DNA of 64,000 nt, taken from contig OX419757.1 in the NCBI GenBank assembly GCA_948567375.1, forward strand, positions 45,508,001 to 45,572,000, in the 5' to 3' direction. Shown here piece by piece: positions 24,330-34,811 of the stretch (its first letter is position 1; each line of letters starts with the position of its first letter). The notes below the pieces were generated by a model. It did not search any database, had not been told where the DNA came from, and saw only the letters and a program-made list of their open reading frames with translations. The DNA comes from Lunularia cruciata. Taxonomy: Eukaryota > Streptophyta > Marchantiopsida > Lunulariales > Lunulariaceae. Made by a program: the position numbers and the translations under genes.

Positions 24330-24972
24330 GCGACACGTTTATAGAAACAGATGAATCAAACTATGCTCAATTGGATTTGATTGACCTTATTTAAAAATAC
24401 TCAATTTCATTCTCAACTCAGGTTCTCACTCCCTGCTCGACCCTCTTGAGTGCGTCGAAACTCCATGTTCTGTTGTTCTGAATCCTGGCAAAACTTCCTT
24501 GTAAACATACACCTGCACAATCAGATTTTATAAACTGACTTCGGAAATTTTGGCTCTGAAAAATTAATCGCCTAAACCTTCTCCCAACCTGGTCGATCTG
24601 GAACTGCAATTCACTGGTTCCGACTCAATTGAGCACCTGAGCGACAATTATCTTACCCCTCAACACTAACTAGCCCAGAGCAAACCGAAATTGAAGACTT
24701 AAACCCCCACGGATTGTCAATTTTAACCATAACCACCCTCTCCAGTTATGATCATAGTTTACTGCAAGGAGCGGCCACCAAAGAACCTAATCTATTCCCG
24801 GAATATTCTAGAGAATAGTCCCCGGAAGGGTTCCATGGATTACCGAGAACACAACAAGAGCGAGAATATTCCTCAAACATCATTTCTGAACATCGAAACG
24901 TGGGCCGGCTTGTGCGTAACGCGGGCGGCCAAGCCATCGCGAACTCTACATGAACATTCTATACATCAGATT

Positions 24973-25026
24973 ATGGAGATAGTGGATTCTTTATTCTTTA
25001 TGGAGATAGCGGATTCTCTATTCTTT
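24973..25026. repeat. 27-bp tandem duplication
   Basis: Units 24973-24999 and 25000-25026 differ at two positions (atggagatag(t/c)ggattct...). Confidence 0.85.
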
Positions 25027-25452
25027 GAGTTCGTTTACCCACAGACCATCCCTGGTTTTTTCTACCTGAGCAAGCTCCTATAACAACATATCTGTAACAT
25101 AAGTCAGTTAGTGAGTGACTATACGCCCAGATATACAGGACCGTACAAGACTGATCTCCCGGCACCTTGGTTTGCTTTGCTTTGCCCATTTATTCATGGG
25201 TAGATGCCTTCTTCCCGCACATGATGGACAAAACCTTGGAAACTGGACTAAAGGAAGAAAATGCTAACAGTGAGAGCTGAAGAAGTCGTGATTTCTAATC
25301 TTTCTCTAAGTGGTCAGTACTCCAAATAAAGTAAGAGCTTTGGCATGCTGCTTCCCATTCCCAATACTAGGGTGTAGGGTGATTGTGGGTTTGAAGGTAA
25401 GCAGCCTTTGGAGGTTTGAAGCGACATCTAAGGAGTCTTGGGATGGAAAGAC

Positions 25453-25460
25453 TATATATA
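25453..25460 (+). promoter_or_regulatory. Possible TATA box upstream of F-box gene
   Basis: TATATATA about 900 bp before the F-box ATG. Would imply a long 5' UTR or 5' intron. Weak evidence. Confidence 0.25.
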
Positions 25461-26235
25461 GACCTCGTTATTCATTGCAAACGTATGTCAAGTTATTGAC
25501 TTTTGGTCACCCAGCGTCTCAAAAGGTGACCCAATTCACCACTGTGTCAGCCCAAGGGTGCAGAACTGTAGTTCTCAGGTGACCCCATCACCTCCAGCAC
25601 GCTTTCACGAGAGTAAGGCAGTGTGTAGATTTTGTACAATTGTAACATCTTGAGTTTCACACTAGAGTACGGCTGGCTAACCTTACGCAATTACTACTTC
25701 GACAGCACGGATCTGAGCCCACAATCAATCATCTTGGAAGAAATTACAGGATGGTTTGAGAAAAGAAAGTGAGTATCTGTCCGTTGTAGGTTGAGGTGGG
25801 GGAATTACGCACAATGTGGTCTCTTTGCTGATGGGCGAGGGCATAATTCCTCAGTGAGGAAGGAGTAGTGTGTTTCTGAAGCTGAAGACGAGACAGTCAA
25901 AACTTGCTACTGGGGCATCAATCACTGTAGAGGTGCAGAGGGTCCGGACGTGACAATATTAATGAGTGACCTGAACAGGAAATTTGACAGGTTTTGCATC
26001 AATCAGACAGAATTGGTGGAACTGGGATCTTTTTGGATCTTTAGAAGGTTGTCAGGAGACTCGGGGGTAGTGTGTTTCTCATGGAGGTGTTGTTGTCTCT
26101 AAGAAAAGTGTGAAGCAGACCGAGTGCAAGAGACTGTTTTTGGTGCTCACTACCTGGTGCTGGAGGCCAGCTGACAGCTAGTTCTTGTTTCTTCCTTCGC
26201 AAAGGAACTCTCTGCATATCCTGACATCCTTTTCA

Positions 26236-26319
26236 ATGGCTTCCGGCTCGGGTGCTAAGCTACCGGAAGCGCTGGAAAGACTTGACGTTGGAGGAAACCA
26301 AGAGAATATGCACTTCTGA
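26236..26319 (+). other. Upstream ORF ahead of the F-box gene
   Basis: ATG at 26236 opens a 27-codon frame (MASGSGAKLPEALERLDVGG..., stop at 26317-26319) that ends 40 bp before the F-box ATG in a different frame. If transcribed in the same mRNA it could reduce translation of the main ORF. Confidence 0.35.
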
Positions 26320-26359
26320 AGAATTCGAAGCCACTCATACACTGAAGGTTGTTGGCGAC

Positions 26360-27595
26360 ATGGATGCCAGCATATGGACAAGGATGCCAGAAGACTTATT
26401 AGAGAGAATTCTCGCCAGGCTGCCATTCAAATCTCTTTTCCAAACTCGACTGCTGTCCAAGTCCTGGGAGGCGAAAATGTGCTCCAAATCATTCCAAACC
26501 GAAATCAGCCAGGTTTCTTCATCTTGGGACTCTTACTGCCCAGTCTACGTAGGTAAAGAAGGCTTAGTCGGCTACAACGCCACATCCAAACGCTGTGAGA
26601 GGTTGCTGAGTCTTTCTTACCTCCCCTGCACTCAGGCAGCACCAGGTATACCGAACACCAGAGGCAGTATCAGCGGCTGTGGCTCTCTCCTCTGTTTTGT
26701 GGTCCTCAACCACTTACCCAACATATACGTAACCAACGTTGTATCCAAGACTTGGAGAATCCTCCCACCACGCCCAAACATGAATTACCCCGCAATCATG
26801 CACCTGTACCTGGTTGGGTCCCTGTCATATAAAGTGATCCTTATCACTCCCCTTGCAACACCTTGTGCTCAGATTTACGACTCAGCTACAAATTCCTGGA
26901 GCATTAAGTTCTCAGAATCTGCACCTGAAGCTTCCCACCCTCGTCAGTGGACAGCAGCACCCCATGACAGAGGGGCCTTGTACTACAGAGCTTGGCATTC
27001 AGCCAACAACGCTTGGACTGATAGCATCTACTTCCAAGACACTCTCTATGTTCTTTGGGGCTACCAAAACGATGGACCCTGCGAACTGCTAGCCTACAAT
27101 GTTGACGAAGGGGCTTGGAGCATCATCAAAAACACTGTTCCATCAATACAGCAGCTGCATGTTAGTCCTGATATGTTGGTCTTCACAGCCGTAAGTAGGA
27201 TACTCGTCTGTGGTGAAAGAGTGATGATTGTTTCGGGAATGGTTGTCCCTACAGTGGCTGATAACCGTAAGAGCAACCTTCTCGTAGTTTGCGAATTGTT
27301 GCCAGAGACTCAAGAGATCAGAGAGGTGTCCAGAGGTGCACCTCTGGTGCTGCCAAGAACTTCCTTCAATGAAGCTGCTGGTGATGACAATTGCATCTAC
27401 TTCTATGCAAGAAATTCTCCGACGTCTTCTGTGGTTGTATACAGCATTCTGGAGCAGTCATGGACTGTTCTTCCTCCAGTTTTTGATACACAGGTCTTCC
27501 ATGAGGCATTTAAGAATAAGAATGAACCAAAGTTCTTTTGCCAGAATGCCAATTTCTCCTTCCAACCAGGGTTGAATACTTTTGCGGCTGTCTGA
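26360..27595 (+). CDS. F-box/kelch-repeat protein, intronless
   Basis: 411 aa. F-box proteins recruit substrates to SCF ubiquitin ligases through Skp1. The F-box is at residues ~6-50 (WTRMPEDLLERILARLPFKS...LLSKSW), beginning almost at the N-terminus. The remaining ~350 residues form kelch-like blades, visible as repeated SxxW/xxW and hydrophobic strand patterns (TWRILPPRP, SWSIKFSES, AWSIIKNTV, SWTVLPPVF). Start chosen at ATG 26360 because the frame upstream has no ATG and the F-box follows at once. It is a single uninterrupted ORF with no frameshift and is probably functional. Target and pathway unknown. Confidence 0.88.
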   Translation: MDASIWTRMPEDLLERILARLPFKSLFQTRLLSKSWEAKMCSKSFQTEISQVSSSWDSYCPVYVGKEGLVGYNATSKRCERLLSLSYLPCTQAAPGIPNTRGSISGCGSLLCFVVLNHLPNIYVTNVVSKTWRILPPRPNMNYPAIMHLYLVGSLSYKVILITPLATPCAQIYDSATNSWSIKFSESAPEASHPRQWTAAPHDRGALYYRAWHSANNAWTDSIYFQDTLYVLWGYQNDGPCELLAYNVDEGAWSIIKNTVPSIQQLHVSPDMLVFTAVSRILVCGERVMIVSGMVVPTVADNRKSNLLVVCELLPETQEIREVSRGAPLVLPRTSFNEAAGDDNCIYFYARNSPTSSVVVYSILEQSWTVLPPVFDTQVFHEAFKNKNEPKFFCQNANFSFQPGLNTFAAV

Positions 27596-28764
27596 CTACT
27601 GACTGAGCAGAATCTGATGTCTAAAGGTTTGCGAGCTCCATCTCGATCTTTTTCCTTGAGAAATATATTTCCTTGAGAAACACAGAGGCATAACTGGAAC
27701 TCTATTATGTTCACTTCAAGACCATTTTTGCAGTTCTCTAGTGTCCGTCTTCTTGCACTAATTTGCAGTCAGAAATTCTAATATCATCCCTTTGTTCTCG
27801 AGATCCCTTACTCCAAACATCAACCCCACACCTAGTCACATGTTGTCCAGAGTATTTGTTGCTCATAATCACCATGCTGAGCTGCGCGGGGTTTATGCGG
27901 TTAATTTAGTTGTTGCACCCTAAAATATACGAAGTAGAAAGATCATTTTATCCAAAAATCCATTTCGAGATGAAATAAAGAAAGAAAATTTATTGCCGTG
28001 AAGTGTCTCAAAAATCTCAATTAGTACAGTTTCAAAATATATTGATCCTTAACCTTATCATCAATATTCATGAGCTCTTCAATTTCCTTGCATCTTGATG
28101 AACATGAACAAAATATGTATTTGAAACTCCTCTTTTTTACAAACTACCTATTATAATTATGTAATTTTTTCACTATGTTATAGTATGTAGTGATAAAGAT
28201 AGTAGCACATGTAATGAAGACCTAGCAAAACTTAACAACAAAGTATAAGAAGTAAATTATTCTAGATGGAAAATATTAGATGTCTAGTTATATATTAGAT
28301 TCAATAAGATTATATTGAAATTGATAAACAAGTCTACAAGGCATGAGTTATTTACATGTTCAGGTTTATTTGATAGTGAATATTATTTGAAATCAATTAT
28401 CTAAGACTAAAGTGACTGATGTTCAATAACAAATAGAAAATATGGTAAGAAAATTGACTTATTTCAAATAAATCTTCAATATAATTTTCACCTATAGCAC
28501 ACCAATGCATATTCCTCAAATGAGATATCTGATGTTATCATATATATATATACCTCATAATGATTCTTAAAATATCATGGTTCTACTCCCTCTTATCTAT
28601 GTTATATTTATATTAACTGGTCATTATATGCTTTATCTATGTTATTGATATATTAATTGTATCACGAGATATTTATCTTTGATCTCCTTATCCGCAGTTT
28701 TATTCTCTCCATATGAGTATTCAATGGCAAAGGAAACAATGATGGTAGACATTTTACCGAAGAG
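27596..28764. other. AT-rich intergenic sequence
   Basis: 3' flank of the F-box gene, then strongly AT-rich sequence with short AT repeats (for example around 28545). No ORF or repeat match that I can support. Confidence 0.5.
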
Positions 28765-29361
28765 AAAGGCATTTGTAGCACAAAAACTAGTTTGCTCGGC
28801 CATTGGAATGATAGTGTTTGTAGTCATAGTTATTTGGTAGTTACTCAATGAACCAAAGTTGGCAATCAGATTTCATGTTGGTGCTACTGATCACATGGTG
28901 ATACTCTCCGTCAGTTGCACCGTTGGATGTGCTATCAACAGTGCAATTAGGGCTAGAGACCTAGGTCAAGAAGAGGAGTATACTTTTGAAGTGCAACTTT
29001 AGAGATCTCACTTCTTTGATGTTGAGCCTTTGAGATCTTGATGGCTATGGTGGACAGAGGCCGGCAAGCATCACCTAGAGTCTCTTAGCTAGAGTGAGTG
29101 TACTTTGATTATAATCAATACCCAATTGTTGGTAGATTATTGAATGAAGAATTGAATACGGATCTGATTTGAGTGGAAGAATGAACTGATTACATCATAG
29201 AAGTGAAAGTCATGGGAAAACTTGGTGTAGGAATTGAGGGTATTGGTGGTATCTCCAAGCTTGGCTGATTGTTGGTACATTCAATCATGGTCTTAGATTT
29301 CCCTAAGAGTGATCGTGTGCGGAAGCTATGATCATGTTGATGTAGGTTTAGCAACAGGGCA

Positions 29362-29762
29362 TGTAACAGTATGGAGTTTAGCGACGAAGTTAGTAAGGCT
29401 GACAAAGTAGAGAATAAGCCAAATTAGCCTAGAATATTCCAAAAGCATCTAGGAATCTTCTTGGGAAGCTTCCTCACTAGTTAACTTGCGCTCCAAGCAG
29501 GTAGCTTCTAACTAGCTTAGCTTGCATGCCAAGTAGGCGGCTTCTAGAAGGAAGTTTCTTGAGAAGCTTCCTAGTTAACTTGGCTTGCATTCTAAGAAAG
29601 CGGCTCAAGGAAGCTTTTTGAGAAGCTTCTCAAGAGCCTTGTATGCTACCTATAAATACCAAAGCCGAAGCTCATGCTAGGCATTCAGAGTTTTCCCTCA
29701 TTCAAGTGTCCCAAAGTGGGTTCCCATTCTCCTATTTCTCTCCTCAATCTTGGTCTTTTACA
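29362..29762 (+). mobile_element. Solo family-B LTR
   Basis: 401 bp, TGTAACAGTATGG...CTTTTACA, flanked by perfect 5-bp duplications GGGCA (29357-29361 and 29763-29767). No primer-binding site follows, so it is a solo LTR left by LTR-LTR recombination. It sits at the same site in LTR C as the B copy at 7447-7847. Confidence 0.9.
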
Positions 29763-29927
29763 GGGCAAATGGTGTACAAAAGTAGCTAATTTTTTTAGAA
29801 TTGAGTCAATGGTTGTTCAATTTGAGTCCAAGGAGGTGAAATCAAGGTAGATTTGGTGTAAATTGAGTCTAAACAGCAAAATTGGATGTGGATTTGGGAA
29901 CCTATCCTCTCAAATTAATGATTTAGA

Positions 29928-30650
29928 GATCCTCATCCTCTCAATTTGGCTTGAGCTAATAGTTAGCAAAAGATTTGGTGGTTAGCCAACTATAGAAGAG
30001 GTGCATCAGATTGCAGAGGTTGTCCAAATTTGGAGGTCAAGTTGGGAAAGGTTGCATGAATTACCCTAACTAGTGCTTGAGTAAGTGAAGCTTGGCCAGA
30101 TTTAGAGAGGATTCAAATTGGCAAGAAGAAAGGCCTCATTTGGTTGAATTTTGACACGACTTTGAGACATAAGGTTATGAGCTAAAGAGGCTACAAAGGC
30201 CTAGAAGAGCCAACAAGCTTTGTGAAGCTTGGCCAAATTTAAAGAGGGTTTCAATTGGCAAGAAAAAAGACCTCATTGTTGAATTTTGGATTTGAAGATC
30301 CTCATCCTCTCAATTTGGCTGGAGTTTTTAGTGAGTAGAGGATTTGATGGTTAGCCAACTATAGAGGAGGTGCATCAGAGTGGCAAAGGTTGTCAAGATT
30401 TGGAGGTTGAGTTGGTAGAGGTTGCACAAATTGCCCTAGCTAGTGCTCCAATTGGTGAAGCTCAGCCAAATTTGGAGAGGTACAAATTGGTAAGAGGAAA
30501 GGCCTCATTTGGTTAAATTTTAGCAAGGTTTTGAGGCATAGGATTGTGGGTTAAAGAGGCTACAAAGGCCTAGAAGGGCCAGCAAGCTTGGTGAAGCTTG
30601 GCCAAATTTGGATAGGGTTCAAATTGACAAGAAGAAAGGCCTCATTGTTG
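29928..30650. repeat. 369-bp tandem duplication inside LTR C
   Basis: Both units start gatcctcatcctctcaat and contain ggttagccaactatag and a gcttggccaaattt block. The second unit ends in a further partial repeat of the gcttggcc block. Confidence 0.7.
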
Positions 30651-31040
30651 AATTTTGGTAAGGCTTTGACACATGGGTTGTGGGCTATAAAGGCTACAAA
30701 GGCCGAGAAGGACCAGCTTGATGACATGAGGCTAGCCAATTTAGATGAGTTTTTGGCAGTTTTTGGTCATTGTTTGGCATGAAGCTAGTTAATTTAAATG
30801 AGTTTTTGGTAGTTTTTTGTCATTGTTTGGCAAAATCTATGCACTCTTCTAGATTATATGCAATAAGGTTTGAACTCCAAATCTCTAGGTCCTAAACTAG
30901 TGCCCTAGCCAATTGGTCTCCCTTCACTTATTGTCCTAATGATTGGTCAATTGATACTTATACACATGTACCTTTGGCTAAGAGAGGCAATTTGATCCCA
31001 TCCTTGGTGATCTTGGTAGCTTAGAAGTATATAGACACTC

Positions 31041-32322
31041 CTATTATATCAAATGCTAAATGGTGGCAGAGTAAGTCCGTGTTGATTTATGAGATGGAGG
31101 GTTTTGTTTAAACTTCTTTTGATTTGACCCCTCCATTATCTACTTCTTGTTTGTGTGAGGTGCCTTGACTTTAGAGCATTGATGTTTTGGTGTGTTCTCA
31201 ATAATGAGACTAGAGTAATGACCAATCATACTACATATGTTTCTCTTTGATGAGGTAGGAAGTGATGACTTGTAGACCGAGAGAGTGCATGTTATGATGG
31301 CAGATTACACATCACCTTTTACCCTAGTGTAGTTAACATAGTCAGAGCTAGATTAGTGAGTGGTGTTCAATTGGTTGTGATGATCCTTGGTGGGGGTACT
31401 TGTGGTGGTTATGGTTGCAGTTTGAGTTTTATTGTCACAATAGAGTTCTTTGGAGATTCTAGAGGAGATATCATTACAATACATAGTGAGTTTACTTGGA
31501 GTGGTGTTTGGTATCAACATGTATCTCATGTCCCAATGAAGGAAGAGATTGATTCTAATTTGGAGTTTAATATAAGAGTTGATTCAGTTGAAAATGCACT
31601 TGGTGTATCCATACCATTATTGTGGGACACAAACAAGATTTATAGGGCCTCCAAAGGCCCCAAGCTCTACTCTAGTATAATGAGTACATTGAGTTAGATG
31701 ACTTTGTCTAGGAGTTTGATAGTTGGTGTGATCTACAGCAGATGTGGAACCCGACTTTGTTCACACCTTTCATGGTATGGAAGAGATTGTTTCAACACTT
31801 AGGAGGGTCTGCCAATTAATGACTATCTAGCTTTAGTGGCATTGGTGTATCTAGTGGAGGTGCATTAGTTAGAGATGGTGCTACTATAAGAAGAGGTACG
31901 GCTGCAAGCAATGTTGTAGTGTTGGGGTTTAACCACATGATGGAGTTTTAGTGTTTGAGGCAAAACTATCAAGGAATGCGGACTCACAAGTTGAAGAGCT
32001 TGCAAGAGTTCCACTGAAAGGTTGGAGAGTATGTTAAGCATACACTTGCATGAGACAATTGATAAGTATCACTTAGGTAGTTATTGTGCTCAAAGTAATC
32101 TTGTTTTGGTATGGGATCTTGGATAGTGAGTTGCAACATAAAGTACATGATGTTATGTTATTACATGCTACCTCACCTACTTTGGTAGTGGTCTTTAGTT
32201 TGGCTAAGTGTATTGAGCTCAACCTGGTGAAAGAGAGAGTGATGACATCTTAATTTGGTAGAGAGACCTCATCTAGAGCTATTACTTCTTCTAGAGTGCA
32301 ATGGAGTGCACTACATCTTGTT
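31041..32322 (+). pseudogene. Family-C gag (plus copy), left part
   Basis: Aligns in reverse with 8031-9130. Contains an open stretch 31356-31697 and decayed continuation. Interrupted at 32323 by the complete B element and continues at 38713. Confidence 0.6.
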
Positions 32323-32745
32323 TGTAAAAGACCAAAACCGAGGAGAGAAATAAGAGAACGGAAACTCACATTGGGATACTTGAATGAGGGAAAACTCCAA
32401 ATGCCTAGCATGAGCTTCGGCCTTGGTATTTATAGGTAGCATACAAGACTCTTGAAGCTTCTCAAGAAGCTTCCTTGAGCCGCTTTCTTGGAGTGCAAGC
32501 CAAGTTAATTGGGAAGCTTCTCAAGAAGCTTCCTTCTAGAAGCCGCCTACTTGGCGTGCAAGCTAAGCTAGTTAGAAGCTTCTAGAAGCTTCCTTCTAGA
32601 AGCTACCTGCTTAGGGCACAAGTTAACTAGTTGGGAAGCTTCCCAAGAAGCTTCTTAGATGCTTCTAGAATATTCTAGGCTATTTTGTCTTATTCTCTAC
32701 TTCGTAAGCCCGACTTACTTCGTCTCTAAACTCCATATTGTTACA
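32323..32745 (-). mobile_element. 3' LTR of the complete B element
   Basis: 423 bp, TGTAAAAGACC...ATTGTTACA. TATA box (tatttata) at 32427-32434. Heat-shock-element array at 32454-32676. The pol ORF runs ~22 codons into it (stop at 32680). Confidence 0.92.
32454..32676 (-). promoter_or_regulatory. Heat-shock-element array (3' LTR of B)
   Basis: GAAgcTTCtaGAAgcTTC at 32575-32592 and TTCtaGAAtaTTC at 32663-32675 are perfect alternating pentamers; further GAAgcTTC dimers lie between 32454 and 32540. Confidence 0.65.
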
Positions 32746-33188
32746 TATTCCCCTGCCGCTAGTTGGTGACGTCCTTGTTGCTAGTAAAGCTTTGAAGTCC
32801 TTGATGGCCATCTGTGCATTATGGAGGTGAGAAAGAGGTTCCCATGTGGCATCATGAAGGGGATACCCTTTCCAAAGGACCTTGTACTCCGTATGTTGGT
32901 GACGGCCTCGTTGAATATGGCGTCGCGCAAGGATACGATCAACTTCGTACTCCTCATGATCATTGATAGGGATAGGAAGAGGGGGGGGTTGGACTCGAGA
33001 GGAAAAGGAAGAAGGGTTAGGAACAAAGGGTTTTAACTTGGAAACATGAAAGACAAGATGGATACGCATGTGACAAGGTAAGGCAAGTCGATAACAACAT
33101 GAGAGATAATGTGGGTGATATCAAAGGGTCATATCCAATTAGGAGCAAGTTTACAAACTTGGGTATCAAGTGGGAGAGGGAGGTTACT
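32680..33188 (-). pseudogene. Chromodomain end of pol (family B)
   Basis: ORF 33069-32680 gives HLVFHVSKLKPF, the conserved end of integrase, then a chromodomain YEVDRILARRH...EYKVLWKGYP...ATWEPLSHL. Chromodomains of this type direct integration to marked chromatin. The reading frame is open here, but it is cut off from the integrase core by the solo LTR at 33189. The stop lies inside the 3' LTR. Confidence 0.9.
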
Positions 33189-33927
33189 TGTAATACTCCG
33201 AGGACAAGAGAAGAGAGAAAACACAGATTGCACACTCAAACATTCGATGTCCCAAGGGAGCACCTTCTCTTTATTATATAGACAAAGAGGATCTCCTCCA
33301 AGGAAGCTCCACCATAGGATTAGAGACACAGATAGGTGACCTATTAGCAAGCTCCACCCTTGGATTACTTACTTGGATGGGTGACTTGTCTGGTCTAGGT
33401 CCTATCTGGTTGGTCATACGAGCTTTGACCGGAGGGAATCTTTTAGGGAATCTTCCTGTAGGAATCTCAGAATCACATGAGTAAGGTACCGTTGGAAAGC
33501 TCTTGACGAGACAAACCAAGTGGGAGGTAAGGCCAGCCTATCCTCCGTTTGGGGGAGAACCTTGACATTTTTGAGGCCTAATTCATCCGTTTAGGCCTCC
33601 AAAAATTGCCCGAAAGATTTCAGGCATATTTCGGTTCCTACTCTATTAGTAGAATTCCTCTTTTGGTGATACCTCTTTCTGATCTGTTTAGTCCATCATG
33701 TGTAACATCCTTCCAGATGTTACCAAACCAATTCTCACCTTTAAATCATATGTCTAGCTATTGGTTCTAAGGTTCTCAAGTCTATTTCGGTTTCTACCCT
33801 ATTAGTAGAAGTACTCTTTTGGTGATACTTCTATCTGATCTATTTTGACCATCATGTATAACATCATTCTAGATGTTACCAAATCAAATTTCACATCTAG
33901 ATCATGTGGCTAACCCTTGGTATTACA
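33189..33927 (-). mobile_element. Solo family-A LTR A6 nested in B
   Basis: 739 bp, TGTAATACTCC...GTATTACA, with perfect 5-bp duplications TTACT (33184-33188 and 33928-33932). Excision on paper rejoins the integrase frame. It has the same U3-end duplication as A2, so the two belong to one subfamily. Confidence 0.93.
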
Positions 33928-34811
33928 TTACTAGAGGATAACATGACTTTATCACCAACTTCAAAGGTGAGATCACGACGATGATGGTTCGCATATTGTT
34001 TTTGGCGATTCTTAGCAACAAGGAGGTGAGATTTGGCTTGTTGGAGAGATTGGGATATAGTGGTCAAGAATGTAGAAGTATGAGGAACTTGAGAGGGAGT
34101 GGGAGCAAGAAGAGAATCTGGAACAAGCAGATCTTGGCCAAAATTGAGAAAGAAGGGAGAAAATCCGGTGCTTGCTTGTTTGGAATTGTTGTATGCAAAT
34201 TCTACAACTACAAGACATTCATCCCAGTTGGTATGGTGGACATTGACAAAGGCCCGCAACATATCCTTCAATGTACGATTGGCGCGTTTGGTTTGTCCAT
34301 CAGTTTGAGGATGATAGGCCGTGGATAAAGCAAGCTTGGTGCCAAGTATCTAGAAGAGTGCTTGCCAAAACTTCCCGGTAAATTGAGGATCTCGGTTGGA
34401 GATGAGTACATGTGGCATCCCATGATGCTTGAAGACATTGTCAAAGTAGATTTGCGCTAAGGTTGGAGCATCTACGATATCACAGGTTGGTGCCAAGTGG
34501 ATTTGCTTACTAAGCTTATCCACAAACACCACAATTGCGGTGTGTCCTTGTTTTGTCTTTGGCAAGGATGTGATGAGATCCAAGCTCACATGCTCCCAAC
34601 GAGCGGATGGAATGGCGAGTGGTTGAAGGAGTCCACTTGGCTTCTGGTTGCTGGCCTTGTTCCGTTGGCAACTTTCACATGATCAAACAAAGTCTCAAAC
34701 ATCTCGTGTCATGTTGGGCCACCACCATTGGCGTTGGAGGGTGCCCAAGGTCTTGTCCACTCCCATGTGACTAGCTATTGGTAAATCATGGGCTTCTTGA
34801 AGGCACACAAG
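33928..34811 (-). pseudogene. Integrase of the B element
   Basis: Zinc-binding HHCC domain decayed (stops) at about 34640-34800. Core: SLDLITSLP (first Asp), LISNRDPQF (second Asp), then HPQTDGQTKR near 34300, where the catalytic Glu of QTER reads Lys. FAYNNSKQASTGFSPF follows. The Glu-to-Lys change and at least one stop near 34350 make it inactive. Confidence 0.85.

Larger units (their letters stand above)
24330..26359. other. Divergent intergenic region between dioxygenase and F-box genes
   Basis: No supported gene. Holds a 27-bp tandem duplication (24973-25026), a GAATATTCTAGAGAA motif near 24800 resembling a heat-shock element, and TATATATA at 25453-25460. Both flanking genes start outward from here, so promoters for both should lie within it. 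Confidence 0.5.
28765..31040 (+). mobile_element. LTR C, plus-strand copy, expanded by internal duplication
   Basis: Reverse-oriented relative to 9831-10801 and sharing blocks with 1041-1475 and 7848-8030. It holds a 369-bp tandem duplication (units from 29928 and 30297) and the solo B LTR 29362-29762. The right end near 31055 precedes atggtggcagag, a candidate primer-binding site, and then family-C gag. The exact LTR ends are not resolved. Confidence 0.55.

Noticed and set aside
25310-25582. 90-aa ORF upstream of the F-box gene
   Set aside because: No ATG at its open start, no domain and no splice support; probably chance.
26178-26426. Minus ORF over the F-box N-terminus
   Set aside because: Shadow of the F-box coding sequence.
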